A DNA stretch of 25,076 nt from Chloroflexota bacterium (GTDB lineage: Bacteria > Chloroflexota > UBA4733), in contig JAICXR010000002.1 of assembly GCA_025980355.1 (NCBI GenBank), forward strand, positions 1 through 25,076. Direction: 5' to 3'. The translations under genes and the position numbers were made by a program. Under the pieces are notes generated by a model. The model did no database searches. It was not told the origin of the DNA and worked only from the letters and a program-made list of their open reading frames with translations. Of the stretch, positions 1-7,597 are shown one piece after another. The stretch's first letter is position 1. The number at the start of each line of letters is the position of its first letter.

Positions 1-388
1 GGCGGAGATTTCCACGATCGCGTTGTTGGCATCGTACTTCCCGCCCAGCAGGAGGTCGAACTCCATGCGGTCAAGCCGCCGGCCGAGCTCCTGGGCCTGC
101 CGCTCGATCTCCGCCGTGAACTCCGGATCGTCCTCGGCCAGCGACAGCAACTCCTGTAACTCCGCGATCTCCCGTTCGATCCGTTGCCAGCGACCGACCT
201 GATCTCTCAGTACTGTGAGCTGTTGATTCGTGGCCTGGGCGAGGCGTGAATCGTCCCAGAAGCCGGGCGCGGCGGCCTGTGCGTCGAGCTCCGCGATGCG
301 CTGGATCTTGCCAGGCAAGTCAAAGACGCACCTGCATCTGGGCGGTGCGGTGCGCCAGCTCAGCCAGGACGTCGGAAAGAGCGGACAT
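1..388 (-). CDS. prfB: Peptide chain release factor 2, N-terminal part, with programmed +1 frameshift
   Basis: RF2 recognises UGA and UAA stop codons and releases the finished peptide from the ribosome. The gene starts at ATG 388-386, runs 22 codons (MSALSDVLAELAH...VRL), meets an in-frame TGA at 322-320, and continues in the +1 frame as DLPGKIQRIAELDAQ, then APGFWDD and LLLGGKYDANNAIVEISA. These match the helical N-terminal domain of RF2, and the last residues sit just before the conserved GAGGTE region, so the catalytic GGQ part lies outside the window. The internal stop is the well-known RF2 autoregulatory frameshift, not a mutation. The gene lies 83 bp downstream of selA on the same strand. 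No Shine-Dalgarno precedes the ATG, and a -10-like TATAAA is so close that the mRNA may be leaderless. Identification is firm. Confidence 0.95.
319..333 (-). promoter_or_regulatory. prfB: prfB programmed +1 frameshift signal
   Basis: On the minus strand the order is AGGTG (333-329), CGT (328-326), CTT (325-323), TGA (322-320), C (319). This is the classic RF2 recoding site: an internal Shine-Dalgarno-like AGG(G/T)G three nucleotides upstream of the slippery CTT TGA C. When RF2 is scarce the ribosome slips by +1 at CTT and makes full-length RF2; when it is abundant, translation ends at codon 23. Confidence 0.93.
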
Positions 389-393
389 AGGAC

Positions 394-399
394 TTTATA
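394..399 (-). promoter_or_regulatory. Candidate -10 element for a leaderless prfB transcript
   Basis: The minus strand reads TATAAAGTCCTATG, with the ATG being the prfB start. A transcript begun six or seven bases after TATAAA would start at the ATG itself. No convincing -35 hexamer is found 16 to 18 bases upstream, so this is tentative. Confidence 0.35.
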
Positions 400-471
400 C
401 TCAATTCACTTCACCAGGAGACGGCCAAAGGAGACCGGCGTTCAGGGGAACGCGCCTACCATTGACGCTCA

Positions 472-1872
472 CTATACCACTGGCGCTGGTGAGCCCGAAC
501 CGTTTTGCTGTTCGCCCCACAGTACGACGAGCCGACCCAACAGCGCCCCCTCTTCCTCGGCGGCGACCGTCCGCGGATCGAGCAAGAGCGCCTCGTGGTG
601 GATTCGCCCGATAATGGCCGGATTACCGGTACGCAGCGCGCGCGCCAGCGTCTCGACAGCCGGGGGGGAGAGCTGCACCAATGCGGTCGGCAGGGTCTCG
701 CCGGGCAGCGAGCCGCCGCCTACGGTCGACTCGCCGGCCACGACCCGCGCCGGGACGCCGGCCTCCCGTAGGCGCTCGGTCCAGGCGGCTGCCTGGTCGG
801 CGATCTCGTCCGGCCGGCGAAGTAACATACGCCAGATCGGCAGGGCGTCGGTCGCTTCGTCCAGCAGGTAGTGTCGCAGTGTCGCTTCCAGGGCGGCCAG
901 GCCGAGCTTATCCAGGCGCACGGCACGGGCCAGCGGGTGCTGCGCCAGCAGGGCGAGGAGGTCGGCCCGGCCGGCAAGCAGACCGGACTGCGGGCCGCCC
1001 AGGAGCTTGTCGCCCGAGAAGCAGACCAGGTCGGCGCCCGCCGCGACGCTCTCTTGCACCGTGGGCTCATGGGCGATGCCGGCGATCGCCGTGTCCAGCA
1101 AGGCGCCGCTCCCCAGGTCGTCGATCAAGAGGACGCCATGTCGATGGGCCAGCTCCGCCAGCTCGGCCAGGTCCGGCTGATGGGTGAAACCTTGCTGCAC
1201 GAAGTTGCTCGGATGGACGCGTAGGATAGCGGCGGTGGCGGGCGTGATCGCGGCCGCGAAGTCGCGGCCATAGGTGCGGTTGGTGGTGCCAACTTCGACC
1301 AGGTGGGCGCCGCTTTGCCGCAACACGTCGGGGATCCGGAAGCCGCCGCCGATCTCCACCAACTGGCCGCGCGAGACCAGCACATCCTTCCCGGCGGCGA
1401 GCCCGGCCAGGGAGAGCAAGACGGCCGAGGCGTTATTATTGACGGCGAAACCCGCCGCCGCACCGGTGACGGCGGGAATCAGGTGAGCGATGCCTGCCTG
1501 CCGGCTGCCGCGCGCGCCCCGCTCGAGATCATATTCCAGGTTGCTGTAACCGGCCGCGACCAGCGTCATCGCTTCCAGGGCCGCCGCGGAGAGCGGCGCC
1601 CGCCCGAGGTTGGTCTGCAAGATCACGCCGCTGGCATTGATGAGAGGGCGCAAGTACGGGGCGCGCTCGGCCGCGGCCAGCGCCAGCAGGCGCTCGGCCA
1701 GCGCCTCGGCGGTCGGCGCCGGCCGCCCCTGGCCGAGGGCGGCGCGCGCCTCGCCCAGCGCCTGCCGTGCGGCGGTCACCAATCGGGCCTGGCTTCCCGC
1801 ACCGCGGTCGGCCTGGACGCGCGGGTGGCGCAGGAGGGCGTCCACCGACGGAAGGTCGCGGTACGTCGCCAT
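472..1872 (-). CDS. selA: L-seryl-tRNA(Sec) selenium transferase
   Basis: SelA is a PLP-dependent decameric enzyme that converts seryl-tRNA(Sec) to selenocysteinyl-tRNA(Sec) using selenophosphate. The 466-residue product has the usual family length and motifs: LPSVDALL at the N-terminus, INASGVILQTNLGRAPLS (about 78-95), YSNLEYDLERGARGSR (109-124), VNNNASAVLLSL (144-155), the region around VEVGTTNRT (192-200), and FSGDKLLGGPQ with the PLP-binding lysine at about K289. The ATG shares one base with the stop of the upstream DUF4446 gene (TGATG), so translation is probably coupled. prfB follows on the same strand. selB, selD and the Sec tRNA gene are not in this window, so whether the organism makes selenoproteins cannot be read here. 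Identification is very secure. Confidence 0.97.
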   Translation of the reverse strand: MATYRDLPSVDALLRHPRVQADRGAGSQARLVTAARQALGEARAALGQGRPAPTAEALAERLLALAAAERAPYLRPLINASGVILQTNLGRAPLSAAALEAMTLVAAGYSNLEYDLERGARGSRQAGIAHLIPAVTGAAAGFAVNNNASAVLLSLAGLAAGKDVLVSRGQLVEIGGGFRIPDVLRQSGAHLVEVGTTNRTYGRDFAAAITPATAAILRVHPSNFVQQGFTHQPDLAELAELAHRHGVLLIDDLGSGALLDTAIAGIAHEPTVQESVAAGADLVCFSGDKLLGGPQSGLLAGRADLLALLAQHPLARAVRLDKLGLAALEATLRHYLLDEATDALPIWRMLLRRPDEIADQAAAWTERLREAGVPARVVAGESTVGGGSLPGETLPTALVQLSPPAVETLARALRTGNPAIIGRIHHEALLLDPRTVAAEEEGALLGRLVVLWGEQQNGSGSPAPVV

Positions 1873-2387
1873 CAGCGGGCGACGTCGCTGCGCCGAGGCC
1901 CGACCGCGGCGCGTATGGCGGCCAGCTCCTCGTCCGTGAGTGGGTAGTCCGAACCGCCCTCGGTCACCGCCTTCGCATAGACGCGCGTCTCGGCACGGGA
2001 GTGGAGGGCGGTCACGAGGACGCCGGACCCTTCGTCGTCCAGCAGGGCGATCACGAAGCTCTGATCCCCGCCGGTGTCGCGGAACGGATTGAAGCGCACG
2101 ACGTTGATGTGCTGAATCGCTCCGGCGAGGCGCCGTTCGATATCGACCGAACGCCGCTCCAGGTCGCTCGCACGGTCGTCAACGTGGCGAACGTGGAGTT
2201 CCTGCTCCCGTAGCACCTGGTCCAGGCCGTGGAGGCCGCCGTTGCTCAGCGCTTGGGAGGCGAGGCGCACCTGGTCGACCTGGCGCGATAGGCGAAGCAG
2301 AGCGGCCAGCGCGCCGCAGGCGAGGAGCAAGGCGATCGCCAGGCCGATCACAAGGCCGACCATGAGCGTTTGACTTACCGTAACCAC
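1872..2387 (-). CDS. DUF4446 family membrane-anchored protein
   Basis: The protein has one N-terminal hydrophobic segment (LMVGLVIGLAIALLLACGAL), a helical coiled-coil-like stretch (LRLSRQVDQVRLAS...VLREQELHVRHVDDRASDLERR), then the conserved DUF4446 core with VVRFNPFRDTGGDQSF, ALLDDEGSGVLVTALHSR, TRVYAKAV and SDYPLTDEE. Members of this family are common in Firmicutes and Chloroflexota, and their function is unknown. I chose GTG at 2387-2385 because AGGA lies six bases upstream; an upstream GTG at 2405 and an internal ATG at 2363 are alternatives. The stop overlaps the selA ATG by one base, so the two form an operon, driven by the promoter at 2464-2492. The link to selenium metabolism is only positional. 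Confidence 0.9.
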   Translation of the reverse strand: MVTVSQTLMVGLVIGLAIALLLACGALAALLRLSRQVDQVRLASQALSNGGLHGLDQVLREQELHVRHVDDRASDLERRSVDIERRLAGAIQHINVVRFNPFRDTGGDQSFVIALLDDEGSGVLVTALHSRAETRVYAKAVTEGGSDYPLTDEELAAIRAAVGPRRSDVAR

Positions 2388-2463
2388 GCGCTGTCCTGCT
2401 GCCACGACCGACTAAGCCGCCCGACGACGCGATCTGCCTTTGTCGTGTGTATCCCACCTTCCG

Positions 2464-2492
2464 AGTATACGCAACCGGGAGGCGATGCTCAA
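2464..2492 (-). promoter_or_regulatory. Sigma-70-type promoter of the DUF4446-selA operon
   Basis: The minus strand has TTGAGC (2492-2487), a 17-base spacer, and TATACT (2469-2464). Both hexamers are close to consensus and the spacing is ideal. Transcription would start near 2457, about 70 bases before the DUF4446 start codon. A second TATACT lies at 2559-2554 without a good -35. Confidence 0.7.
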
Positions 2493-2682
2493 CGGCCACC
2501 GTTGCCGGTGACCCTCCGGCCGGCGGCCCACTGCCGCAGCCCCGCCGGTCCGCAGTATACGGCAGTGCGCCCTAAACGAAGGCTTGCCACGTTCACCTGA
2601 CGGTAAGCATGCGACGCTCCGTAAGCAATGTTGTAACGGCCAACCGATACGGTGCTGCGGGCGAGCGTAAGGAGGGTCATCA

Positions 2683-2934
2683 ATGATCGAAACCGGTATG
2701 TCCGTGGTTGGGCGAGACGGCAAGCGAATCGGTTACGTCGCTCGCGTCATTGACGGCCGCCCCCCGCTCCCTCCCGGTCTGCTCGTCGCCCTCCGCCGCC
2801 GCCTCGGCCGGCGGCGCCGGTCGATCATGCTCACGTCGTTCGACGTCCGCGACGTTCGCGACGGCAGCCTGATCTTGCGCCTCACCCGTTGGGACGCCAA
2901 CAATCGGTGGGAGCGGACCGCGGGACGCGGCTAA
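2683..2934 (+). CDS. Small PRC-barrel-like protein (83 aa)
   Basis: A strong Shine-Dalgarno (AGGAGGG at about 2669-2675) precedes the ATG, which supports a real gene despite its size. The N-terminus MIETGMSVVGRDGKRIGYVARVIDG resembles PRC-barrel or DUF2171-type stress proteins, in which a 'G..V...DG..IG.V' strand pair opens a small beta barrel. The middle is rich in Arg and Pro (LRRRLGRRRRS), and the C-terminal part (FDVRDVRDGSLILRLT) looks like another beta hairpin. It is transcribed divergently from the DUF4446-selA operon and converges on the TIM-barrel gene 28 bp downstream; a 10-base palindrome (AGTCGCGACT) sits in that gap. The fold assignment is from sequence pattern only, and no biochemical role can be given. 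Confidence 0.75.
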   Translation: MIETGMSVVGRDGKRIGYVARVIDGRPPLPPGLLVALRRRLGRRRRSIMLTSFDVRDVRDGSLILRLTRWDANNRWERTAGRG

Positions 2935-2962
2935 CGTCGCAGTCGCGACTCCGTTCGCGTGT

Positions 2963-3730
2963 CTATGCCAGACCGGCAATCACCTTCGTTTGCTGCAAGG
3001 CGGTATCGGCGTCGCCCTTCGGGCGGTACTCCAGGCCGATGTAGCCGGCATAGCCGAGGGCGTCGATCACCTTGAGCACGTTTCCGTAGTTGATCTCGCC
3101 GGTGCCCGGCTCGTTGCGCCCGGGATTGTCGGCAATGTGGAAATGGCCAATCTTCTTGAAGTACGCCGTGATGTTGTTGATCAGGTTGCCCTCGGTGATC
3201 TGCTGGTGATAGACGTCGAAGAGCACGGTAATCGCCGGGCTCCCCACTTCGTCGATGATCTGGAAGCTCTCTTCGGACGTGGAGAGGTAGTAGCCTTTAT
3301 GATTGATGAGCACATTCAGCGGCTCCACGACGATCGTGATGCCGTTCTGCTGCGCACGCGGCGCCAGGGCCTGGAGCGCGCCGACGATCGCCGCGTGCTG
3401 CTCTTCCCGCGCCACCGCTGGCAGTTGCTGGCCGACGGTGACGATCACGGTGCGGCAATCCAAGGTATCGGCCGCCGCCAGGACGCCGTCGAAATGCTGG
3501 AGGAAAGCCTGGTGGTTTTGGGGATCGACGATGGCGCCGGGGCTGCCGTAGGCGAAGCTGGAGACCTCAAGGCGGTGTTCGGCCTTGGCCCTGGCGATGG
3601 CCGGCAGGTCCTTGTTCGTCCAGCTCCAGAACTCGAAGGCGGGCAACCCCATGGCGGCAACGCGCGCGATGCGTTCCTCGATCGGCAATTCCCGGTAGAT
3701 CATCTCGATACAGGCGGATAGACGGATCAC
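2963..3730 (-). CDS. hyi: Hydroxypyruvate isomerase-like TIM-barrel protein
   Basis: The 255-residue product belongs to the xylose isomerase-like TIM-barrel (AP endonuclease 2) superfamily. It resembles the hydroxypyruvate isomerase / 2-oxo-tetronate isomerase group: LSACIEMIYRELPIEERI and AAMGLPAFEFWSW at the N-terminus, VVEPLN with a metal-ligand Glu, ITVLFDVYHQQI, KIGHFHIADNPGRNEPGTGEINY, and GLEYRPKGD near the C-terminus. Such enzymes isomerise small hydroxy-keto acids with a divalent metal. The start is GTG 3730-3728, preceded by GAGGAGAAA. The reading frame stays open upstream, but that extension is low-complexity and lacks homology-like features. Length agrees with Hyi (about 258 aa). 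The exact substrate is uncertain because no glyoxylate or tetronate pathway genes are nearby. Confidence 0.85.
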   Translation of the reverse strand: MIRLSACIEMIYRELPIEERIARVAAMGLPAFEFWSWTNKDLPAIARAKAEHRLEVSSFAYGSPGAIVDPQNHQAFLQHFDGVLAAADTLDCRTVIVTVGQQLPAVAREEQHAAIVGALQALAPRAQQNGITIVVEPLNVLINHKGYYLSTSEESFQIIDEVGSPAITVLFDVYHQQITEGNLINNITAYFKKIGHFHIADNPGRNEPGTGEINYGNVLKVIDALGYAGYIGLEYRPKGDADTALQQTKVIAGLA

Positions 3731-3954
3731 ACTTTCTCCTCGTTGCTGCACAGGCGTCCGGTCGGTGTACGCTCCTGATGCGCCGGCCCGGTCGCTGTCC
3801 GGACGTTCGCAATGTCTTATCATGGTCGACAGCGCCGGTGGAGAGTATAGGCCGCCGCGTCGCGTGGACGCATCGGGCGGGCGTTGGTACGGCGAGCAAC
3901 CTGCAAAGCCTTTTGCGGCGAGCAACGACGGCGATAGATAGTAAGAGAACGCGT

Positions 3955-5256
3955 ATGGCGATCCGCCTTTCCCGCCGCCAGGCCCTGGTCGCCGCCAGCA
4001 CGTTGTTGCTGGCCGGCTGCGGGGGCGCCCCGACCGGCGGCAGCGGAGGCGGCCCCGGTGAGGTCGTCCTCTGGTATGAAACGGGCCTGCCGATCGCCGA
4101 TACGCTGACCAGCCTGGTTGCCCGCTACAACGCGACCAAACCGGCGACGCCGGTCGTTGCCCAGCCCCAGCCGGACCTGTCGGTGAAGTTATTGGTGGTC
4201 ATCGGCGCCCACGATGCCCCGAATATCGTCATCTATCCCCGCTCCCGCGCCTGGGAACTGGTCAGTCGGGGCGTCGCCTTCCCCCTGACCGACTTCGCCC
4301 GGCGCGATGGCGTCACCGCGGACGCCTTCAGTCCGGGATTCTGGGCCGGCGGCGTCCTCAAGAACCAGCTCTGGGGCCTGCCTCTGGGTGCGGACGCCAA
4401 CATCCTCGCCTATAACGCCAAGCTGCTGGCCGAGGCCAAGGTCCAGCCGGCGCCGTACTGGTCCACCTCCGCCTTCCTCGCGGCCTGCGCGGCGCTGGTC
4501 AAGCGGGACAGCAGCGGCCATCTGATCCAGACCGGCGCCATCTTCGACCCGAGCGTGCCCTTCGCCGTGTGGCTCTGGCAGCAGGGCGCCGATATCCTGT
4601 CGGCGGACCTGAAGACGCCCGCCTTCAACAACGCCGCCGGTCTCAAAGCCTTGAACTGGCTCCTCGCCAGCCAGCAAACGAACGGCGGTGCCCCGGAGAT
4701 TGGCCGGCTTGTCAGCCTCACCACGCTGACCGGAGGGATCAACGGCGTCTTCAATCACGCCAAGCTCGGCACCATGCCGTCCACGTTCAGCGGCTTCTAT
4801 CGCCTGAAGGCGCAAACGCCGCAGGTCGCCATGCACGCCGCCACCCTGCCGACCATCGACGGCGGCCAGCCCGCCACGGCGTCCGACATCATCTACGCCT
4901 TCTCGCCCCAGCAAGCGACGGCGCCGAATCCGGAAGGGACCTGGCAGTTCATCAGGTGGCTGGCGACCGACGCGGACGCCCAGAACGCGATGTTCGGCGG
5001 CGGAATCATCCCGGCGCTCCTGACGGCCCAGCGCAGTCCCGCCATCGCGAGCGACCCTGACGCCCAGGTGATGCTCCAGGCCCTCAAGGTCGCGCGCACG
5101 CCCCAGGACGCCCTGTGGGAGCCGGAGGTCGCCTCTAGCCTGCAGCAGGAGGTGCAGAAGGCGCTCAACGGCCAGGCAACGGCGCAGCAGGCCCTCACCG
5201 ATGCCAGTAACCAGGGGCTGAAAACGATCCAGGCCGATATGAAGCTAGGGGAGTGA
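3955..5256 (+). CDS. ABC transporter solute-binding lipoprotein (family 1, sugar type)
   Basis: The 433-residue protein starts MAIRLSRRQALVAASTLLLAGC: a twin-arginine-like SRRQAL motif and a lipobox LAGC (Cys22), so it is probably exported and lipid-anchored outside the membrane. The mature part has the layout of family 1 extracellular solute-binding proteins: VVLWYETGLPIADTLTSLVARYN, NIVIYPRSRAWELVSRGVAFPLTDF, LWGLPLGADANILAYNAKLLAEAKV, and a C-terminal region that includes EGTWQFIRWLATDADAQ and FGGGIIP. In the family these capture sugars or sugar derivatives for an ABC importer. No permease or ATPase genes are adjacent; the next gene is an FAD oxidoreductase 7 bp downstream. I chose ATG 3955 because it gives a proper signal peptide; an upstream in-frame ATG at 3778 would bury it. 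Confidence 0.88.
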   Translation: MAIRLSRRQALVAASTLLLAGCGGAPTGGSGGGPGEVVLWYETGLPIADTLTSLVARYNATKPATPVVAQPQPDLSVKLLVVIGAHDAPNIVIYPRSRAWELVSRGVAFPLTDFARRDGVTADAFSPGFWAGGVLKNQLWGLPLGADANILAYNAKLLAEAKVQPAPYWSTSAFLAACAALVKRDSSGHLIQTGAIFDPSVPFAVWLWQQGADILSADLKTPAFNNAAGLKALNWLLASQQTNGGAPEIGRLVSLTTLTGGINGVFNHAKLGTMPSTFSGFYRLKAQTPQVAMHAATLPTIDGGQPATASDIIYAFSPQQATAPNPEGTWQFIRWLATDADAQNAMFGGGIIPALLTAQRSPAIASDPDAQVMLQALKVARTPQDALWEPEVASSLQQEVQKALNGQATAQQALTDASNQGLKTIQADMKLGE

Positions 5257-5263
5257 CGCCGCG

Positions 5264-6613
5264 ATGACGACGGCGATTCTCGGCGCCGGCGCGCTCGGCC
5301 TGACCCTCGCGTACCGCTTGGCGCAAGCCGGACAGGCGGTGGAGGTGTTCGAGCGGGGAGGCGAGCCGGGCGGCCTGGCGGCGGGCTTTTGCGTCGGCGG
5401 CACGTACCTGGAGAAGTTCTACCACCACCTCTTCGGCACCGACCGCGCGGCCATCGCCCTCATCCAGGAGATGGGTCTGGGCGAACGGCTGCTCTGGCTG
5501 CGCCCGCAGTCCAGCATCCTCTACCGGGGCGGCATGTATCCGATGGATTCCGTCGGCGCGGTGCTTCGCTTCCCGCCACTGGCGCTGCCGGACCGTCTGC
5601 GGCTGGGCGCGGCGACCGCCTACCTCAAACTGGAGCGCGACTATCGCCGCCTGGAGCACGTCACGGCGAGCGCCTGGCTACGCCGCTGGATGGGGCCCGA
5701 GCCCTACCGCGTCGTCTGGGAGCCCCTCCTACGTTCCAAGTTCGGCCTCCACGCCGACGAGATCCTGATGTCCTGGATGTGGGCGCGCCTGCACTACCGC
5801 ACCACGAAGCTGGGCTACCTGCGCGGTGGCTTCCAGTTGCTGTACGAGCGGCTGGTCGAGGCGATTCAGGAGCGCGGCGGTCGCTTATACTTCGGCGAGA
5901 CGGTCCGGGGAGTCACGCCCCGCGCCGGCGGTGGCTTTGATCTCCAGACCGACGCCCGGCGAACGGCGTACGACGCGGTCGTCTCCACCGCGCCGACGCG
6001 GCTGACGTTCCAATTGGCGCCCGATCTGCCGGCGGATTTCCGACAGCGGTATGCTCCGGGCCTCGCCTATGGCGCCCACTGCGTCGTGCTGGAATTGGAC
6101 CGCCAATTGATGCAGCCGTACTGGCTCTGCATCAATGACCCCGGCTTTCCCTTCCTCGCGGCGGTGGAGCACACCAACCTGATGCCGCCGGCCGACTATG
6201 GCGGTGCGCACCTGCTCTACCTGGGCAACTACCTACCGCCGGATGACCCGCTCTTTCGCCGCAGCGACGCCGACGTCGTTGCGGAGTTTACCGCCGCCCT
6301 GCCGCGGCTCAACCCGACGTTCGACCGGAGTTGGGTCAGGGCCGCCCACGTCTTCAAGGCCCCCTATGCCCAGCCCATCGTCACCGCCGGCTATCGCGAG
6401 CACTCGCCGCCCCATCGCACGCCACTGTCCCGCTTCTACATGGCCAATATGTTCCAGGTCTACCCGCAGGACCGCGGCCAGAACTACAGCATCGCCATGG
6501 CCAACCGGGTGGCGAGGATGGTGCTGGAGGATCAGCGGGGATCGGGTCCCTCCTCGTCAAATCCCAGCGCCTCGCGTACCAAATACAGCGGGCGGCCCTT
6601 CACCTCGTCGTAG
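5264..6613 (+). CDS. FAD-dependent oxidoreductase (amine oxidase / protoporphyrinogen oxidase-like)
   Basis: A Rossmann FAD-binding motif opens the protein (ILGAGALGLTLAYRLAQAG, then VEVFERGGEPGGLA, with the Glu expected to bind ribose). FYHHLF, LLRSKFG and the C-terminal NMFQVYPQDRGQNYSIAMANRVARM are typical of the amino-oxidase fold seen in protoporphyrinogen oxidase and UDP-galactopyranose mutase-like proteins. Its 449 residues fit this group. It starts 7 bp after the solute-binding protein, with GGGGAG upstream. In similar genomes (recalled, not searched here) such proteins lie beside GT2 glycosyltransferases and UPF0104 proteins, as here, which suggests work on a lipid or lipid-linked sugar. 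The last 24 to 27 residues (from about RGSGPSSSNP) overlap the GT2 gene tail-to-tail by 82 bp and look like non-homologous extension. The substrate is unknown. Confidence 0.85.
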   Translation: MTTAILGAGALGLTLAYRLAQAGQAVEVFERGGEPGGLAAGFCVGGTYLEKFYHHLFGTDRAAIALIQEMGLGERLLWLRPQSSILYRGGMYPMDSVGAVLRFPPLALPDRLRLGAATAYLKLERDYRRLEHVTASAWLRRWMGPEPYRVVWEPLLRSKFGLHADEILMSWMWARLHYRTTKLGYLRGGFQLLYERLVEAIQERGGRLYFGETVRGVTPRAGGGFDLQTDARRTAYDAVVSTAPTRLTFQLAPDLPADFRQRYAPGLAYGAHCVVLELDRQLMQPYWLCINDPGFPFLAAVEHTNLMPPADYGGAHLLYLGNYLPPDDPLFRRSDADVVAEFTAALPRLNPTFDRSWVRAAHVFKAPYAQPIVTAGYREHSPPHRTPLSRFYMANMFQVYPQDRGQNYSIAMANRVARMVLEDQRGSGPSSSNPSASRTKYSGRPFTSS

Positions 6614-7476
6614 ATGCGGCCCAGGTACTCGCCGATCACGCCGAGGAAGATTAGCTGGATGCCGCCCAGGAAGAGGACGGCGACGAGGGTGGTGGCCTGG
6701 CCGGCGACGGTCCTGTTGGTCAGTCGCAAGATGATCGTGAGGATGATGCCGAGGACGCTCAGGCCGGCGATGGAAAAGCCGAAGGACGTGGCGAGTTGTA
6801 ACGGCAGGTAGGAGAAGCTGGTCATGGCGTCGATGGCAAGCTTCAGCATCTTGCGCAAGGGGTAGCTGGTGCTGCCGGCGTAGCGTTCCTGACGGACGTA
6901 GGGAACGCCGGTCTGGCGGTACCCGATCCAGGAGGAGAGGCCGCGCATAAAGCGGTGGTGCTCGCGCAAGCCGCGCATCGCCATCGCCGCCCGCCGGTCC
7001 ATGAGCCGGAAGTCGCCGGTATCGTGGGGGATGTCGACGGCGGCGATCCGCGATAACAGGCGGTAGAAGAGCTTGGCCGTCGCCAGCTTAAATCGGGTCT
7101 CGCCCTTGCGGCCGGTCCGCACCGCGTACACCACTTCGTAGCCGCCCTTCCAGGCCGCCACCAGATCGGGGATGACCTCCGGCGGGTCCTGCAAGTCGGA
7201 GTCGATCACGATCACCGCATCCCCTTTGGCGGCGTCGATGCCGGCGCTGATGGCGATCTGGTGGCCGAAATTGCGAGAGAAGCTCAAGACCTTGACGCGC
7301 GGGTCCTCCGCGCGGAGGCAACGCATCGTCTCCAGCGAGCTGTCCCGGCTGCCGTCGTCGACCAGGATCAGCTCATACGGATCGCCCAACTCGCCCATCG
7401 CGGCGGTGACACGCCGGTAAAAATGCGGAAGTGTGGCGCTCTCGTTGTAGACGGGGGCGACCACGGAATAGGTCAT
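6532..7476 (-). CDS. Glycosyltransferase family 2, polyprenyl-phosphate sugar transferase type
   Basis: The 314-residue protein has a GT-A catalytic domain and two C-terminal membrane helices, the layout of GtrB/ArnC/DPM1-like enzymes that move a sugar from a nucleotide donor to polyprenyl phosphate. Motifs are VVAPVYNESATLPHFY, ILVDDGSRDSS (donor binding), FSRNFGHQIAISAGID, VIVIDSDLQDPPEVI (DXD-like metal site), TGDFRLMDRRA, and YVRQERYAGSTSYPLRKM. The helices are about SFGFSIAGLSVLGIILTIIL and TLVAVLFLGGIQLIFLGVI, followed by the usual EYLGRIYDEVKGRPLY tail. AAGGAG precedes the ATG. It is head-to-head with the flippase-like gene and overlaps the FAD oxidoreductase at its 3' end. The transferred sugar cannot be told. 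Confidence 0.93.
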   Translation of the reverse strand: MTYSVVAPVYNESATLPHFYRRVTAAMGELGDPYELILVDDGSRDSSLETMRCLRAEDPRVKVLSFSRNFGHQIAISAGIDAAKGDAVIVIDSDLQDPPEVIPDLVAAWKGGYEVVYAVRTGRKGETRFKLATAKLFYRLLSRIAAVDIPHDTGDFRLMDRRAAMAMRGLREHHRFMRGLSSWIGYRQTGVPYVRQERYAGSTSYPLRKMLKLAIDAMTSFSYLPLQLATSFGFSIAGLSVLGIILTIILRLTNRTVAGQATTLVAVLFLGGIQLIFLGVIGEYLGRIYDEVKGRPLYLVREALGFDEEGPDPR

Positions 7477-7500
7477 GCCTGCTCCTTCGCGGCGGGCCGG

Positions 7501-7506
7501 TACACT
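7501..7506 (+). promoter_or_regulatory. Candidate -10 (TACACT) upstream of the first flippase-like gene
   Basis: The sequence CCGGTACACTG occurs here and again, identically, upstream of the methyltransferase-like gene at 8982-8992. TACACT would serve as an extended -10 with transcription starting near 7513. No good -35 is seen. Confidence 0.35.
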
Positions 7507-7597
7507 GGACTACTCTCTATTGTCGCGCATGCGCTTCCCCTTCGGACGGCATGGCGGACGCAGTTTTCACGGTGGGCGAGCAGCGGGCGGCAAGGCG

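Noticed and set aside
320..322. In-frame TGA in the prfB reading frame, which could suggest a pseudogene
   Set aside because: It sits in the exact RF2 frameshift context, and the +1 frame continues with conserved RF2 sequence.
230..871. Plus-strand open frames of up to 213 codons across the prfB start and the selA end
   Set aside because: They are antisense to prfB and selA, have no ribosome-binding site or family signature, and reflect the high GC content.
472..1872. Selenocysteine tRNA gene or SECIS element near selA
   Set aside because: I looked for a long-acceptor tRNA with a TCA anticodon and for an in-frame TGA with a following hairpin and found neither in the window.
3778..3954. N-terminal extension of the solute-binding protein to ATG 3778
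   Set aside because: It would place 59 unrelated residues in front of a good Tat-type lipoprotein signal peptide.
4189..4914. Minus-strand open frame of 241 codons inside the solute-binding protein
   Set aside because: Gly/Arg-rich shadow of a strong plus-strand gene, with no recognisable motif.
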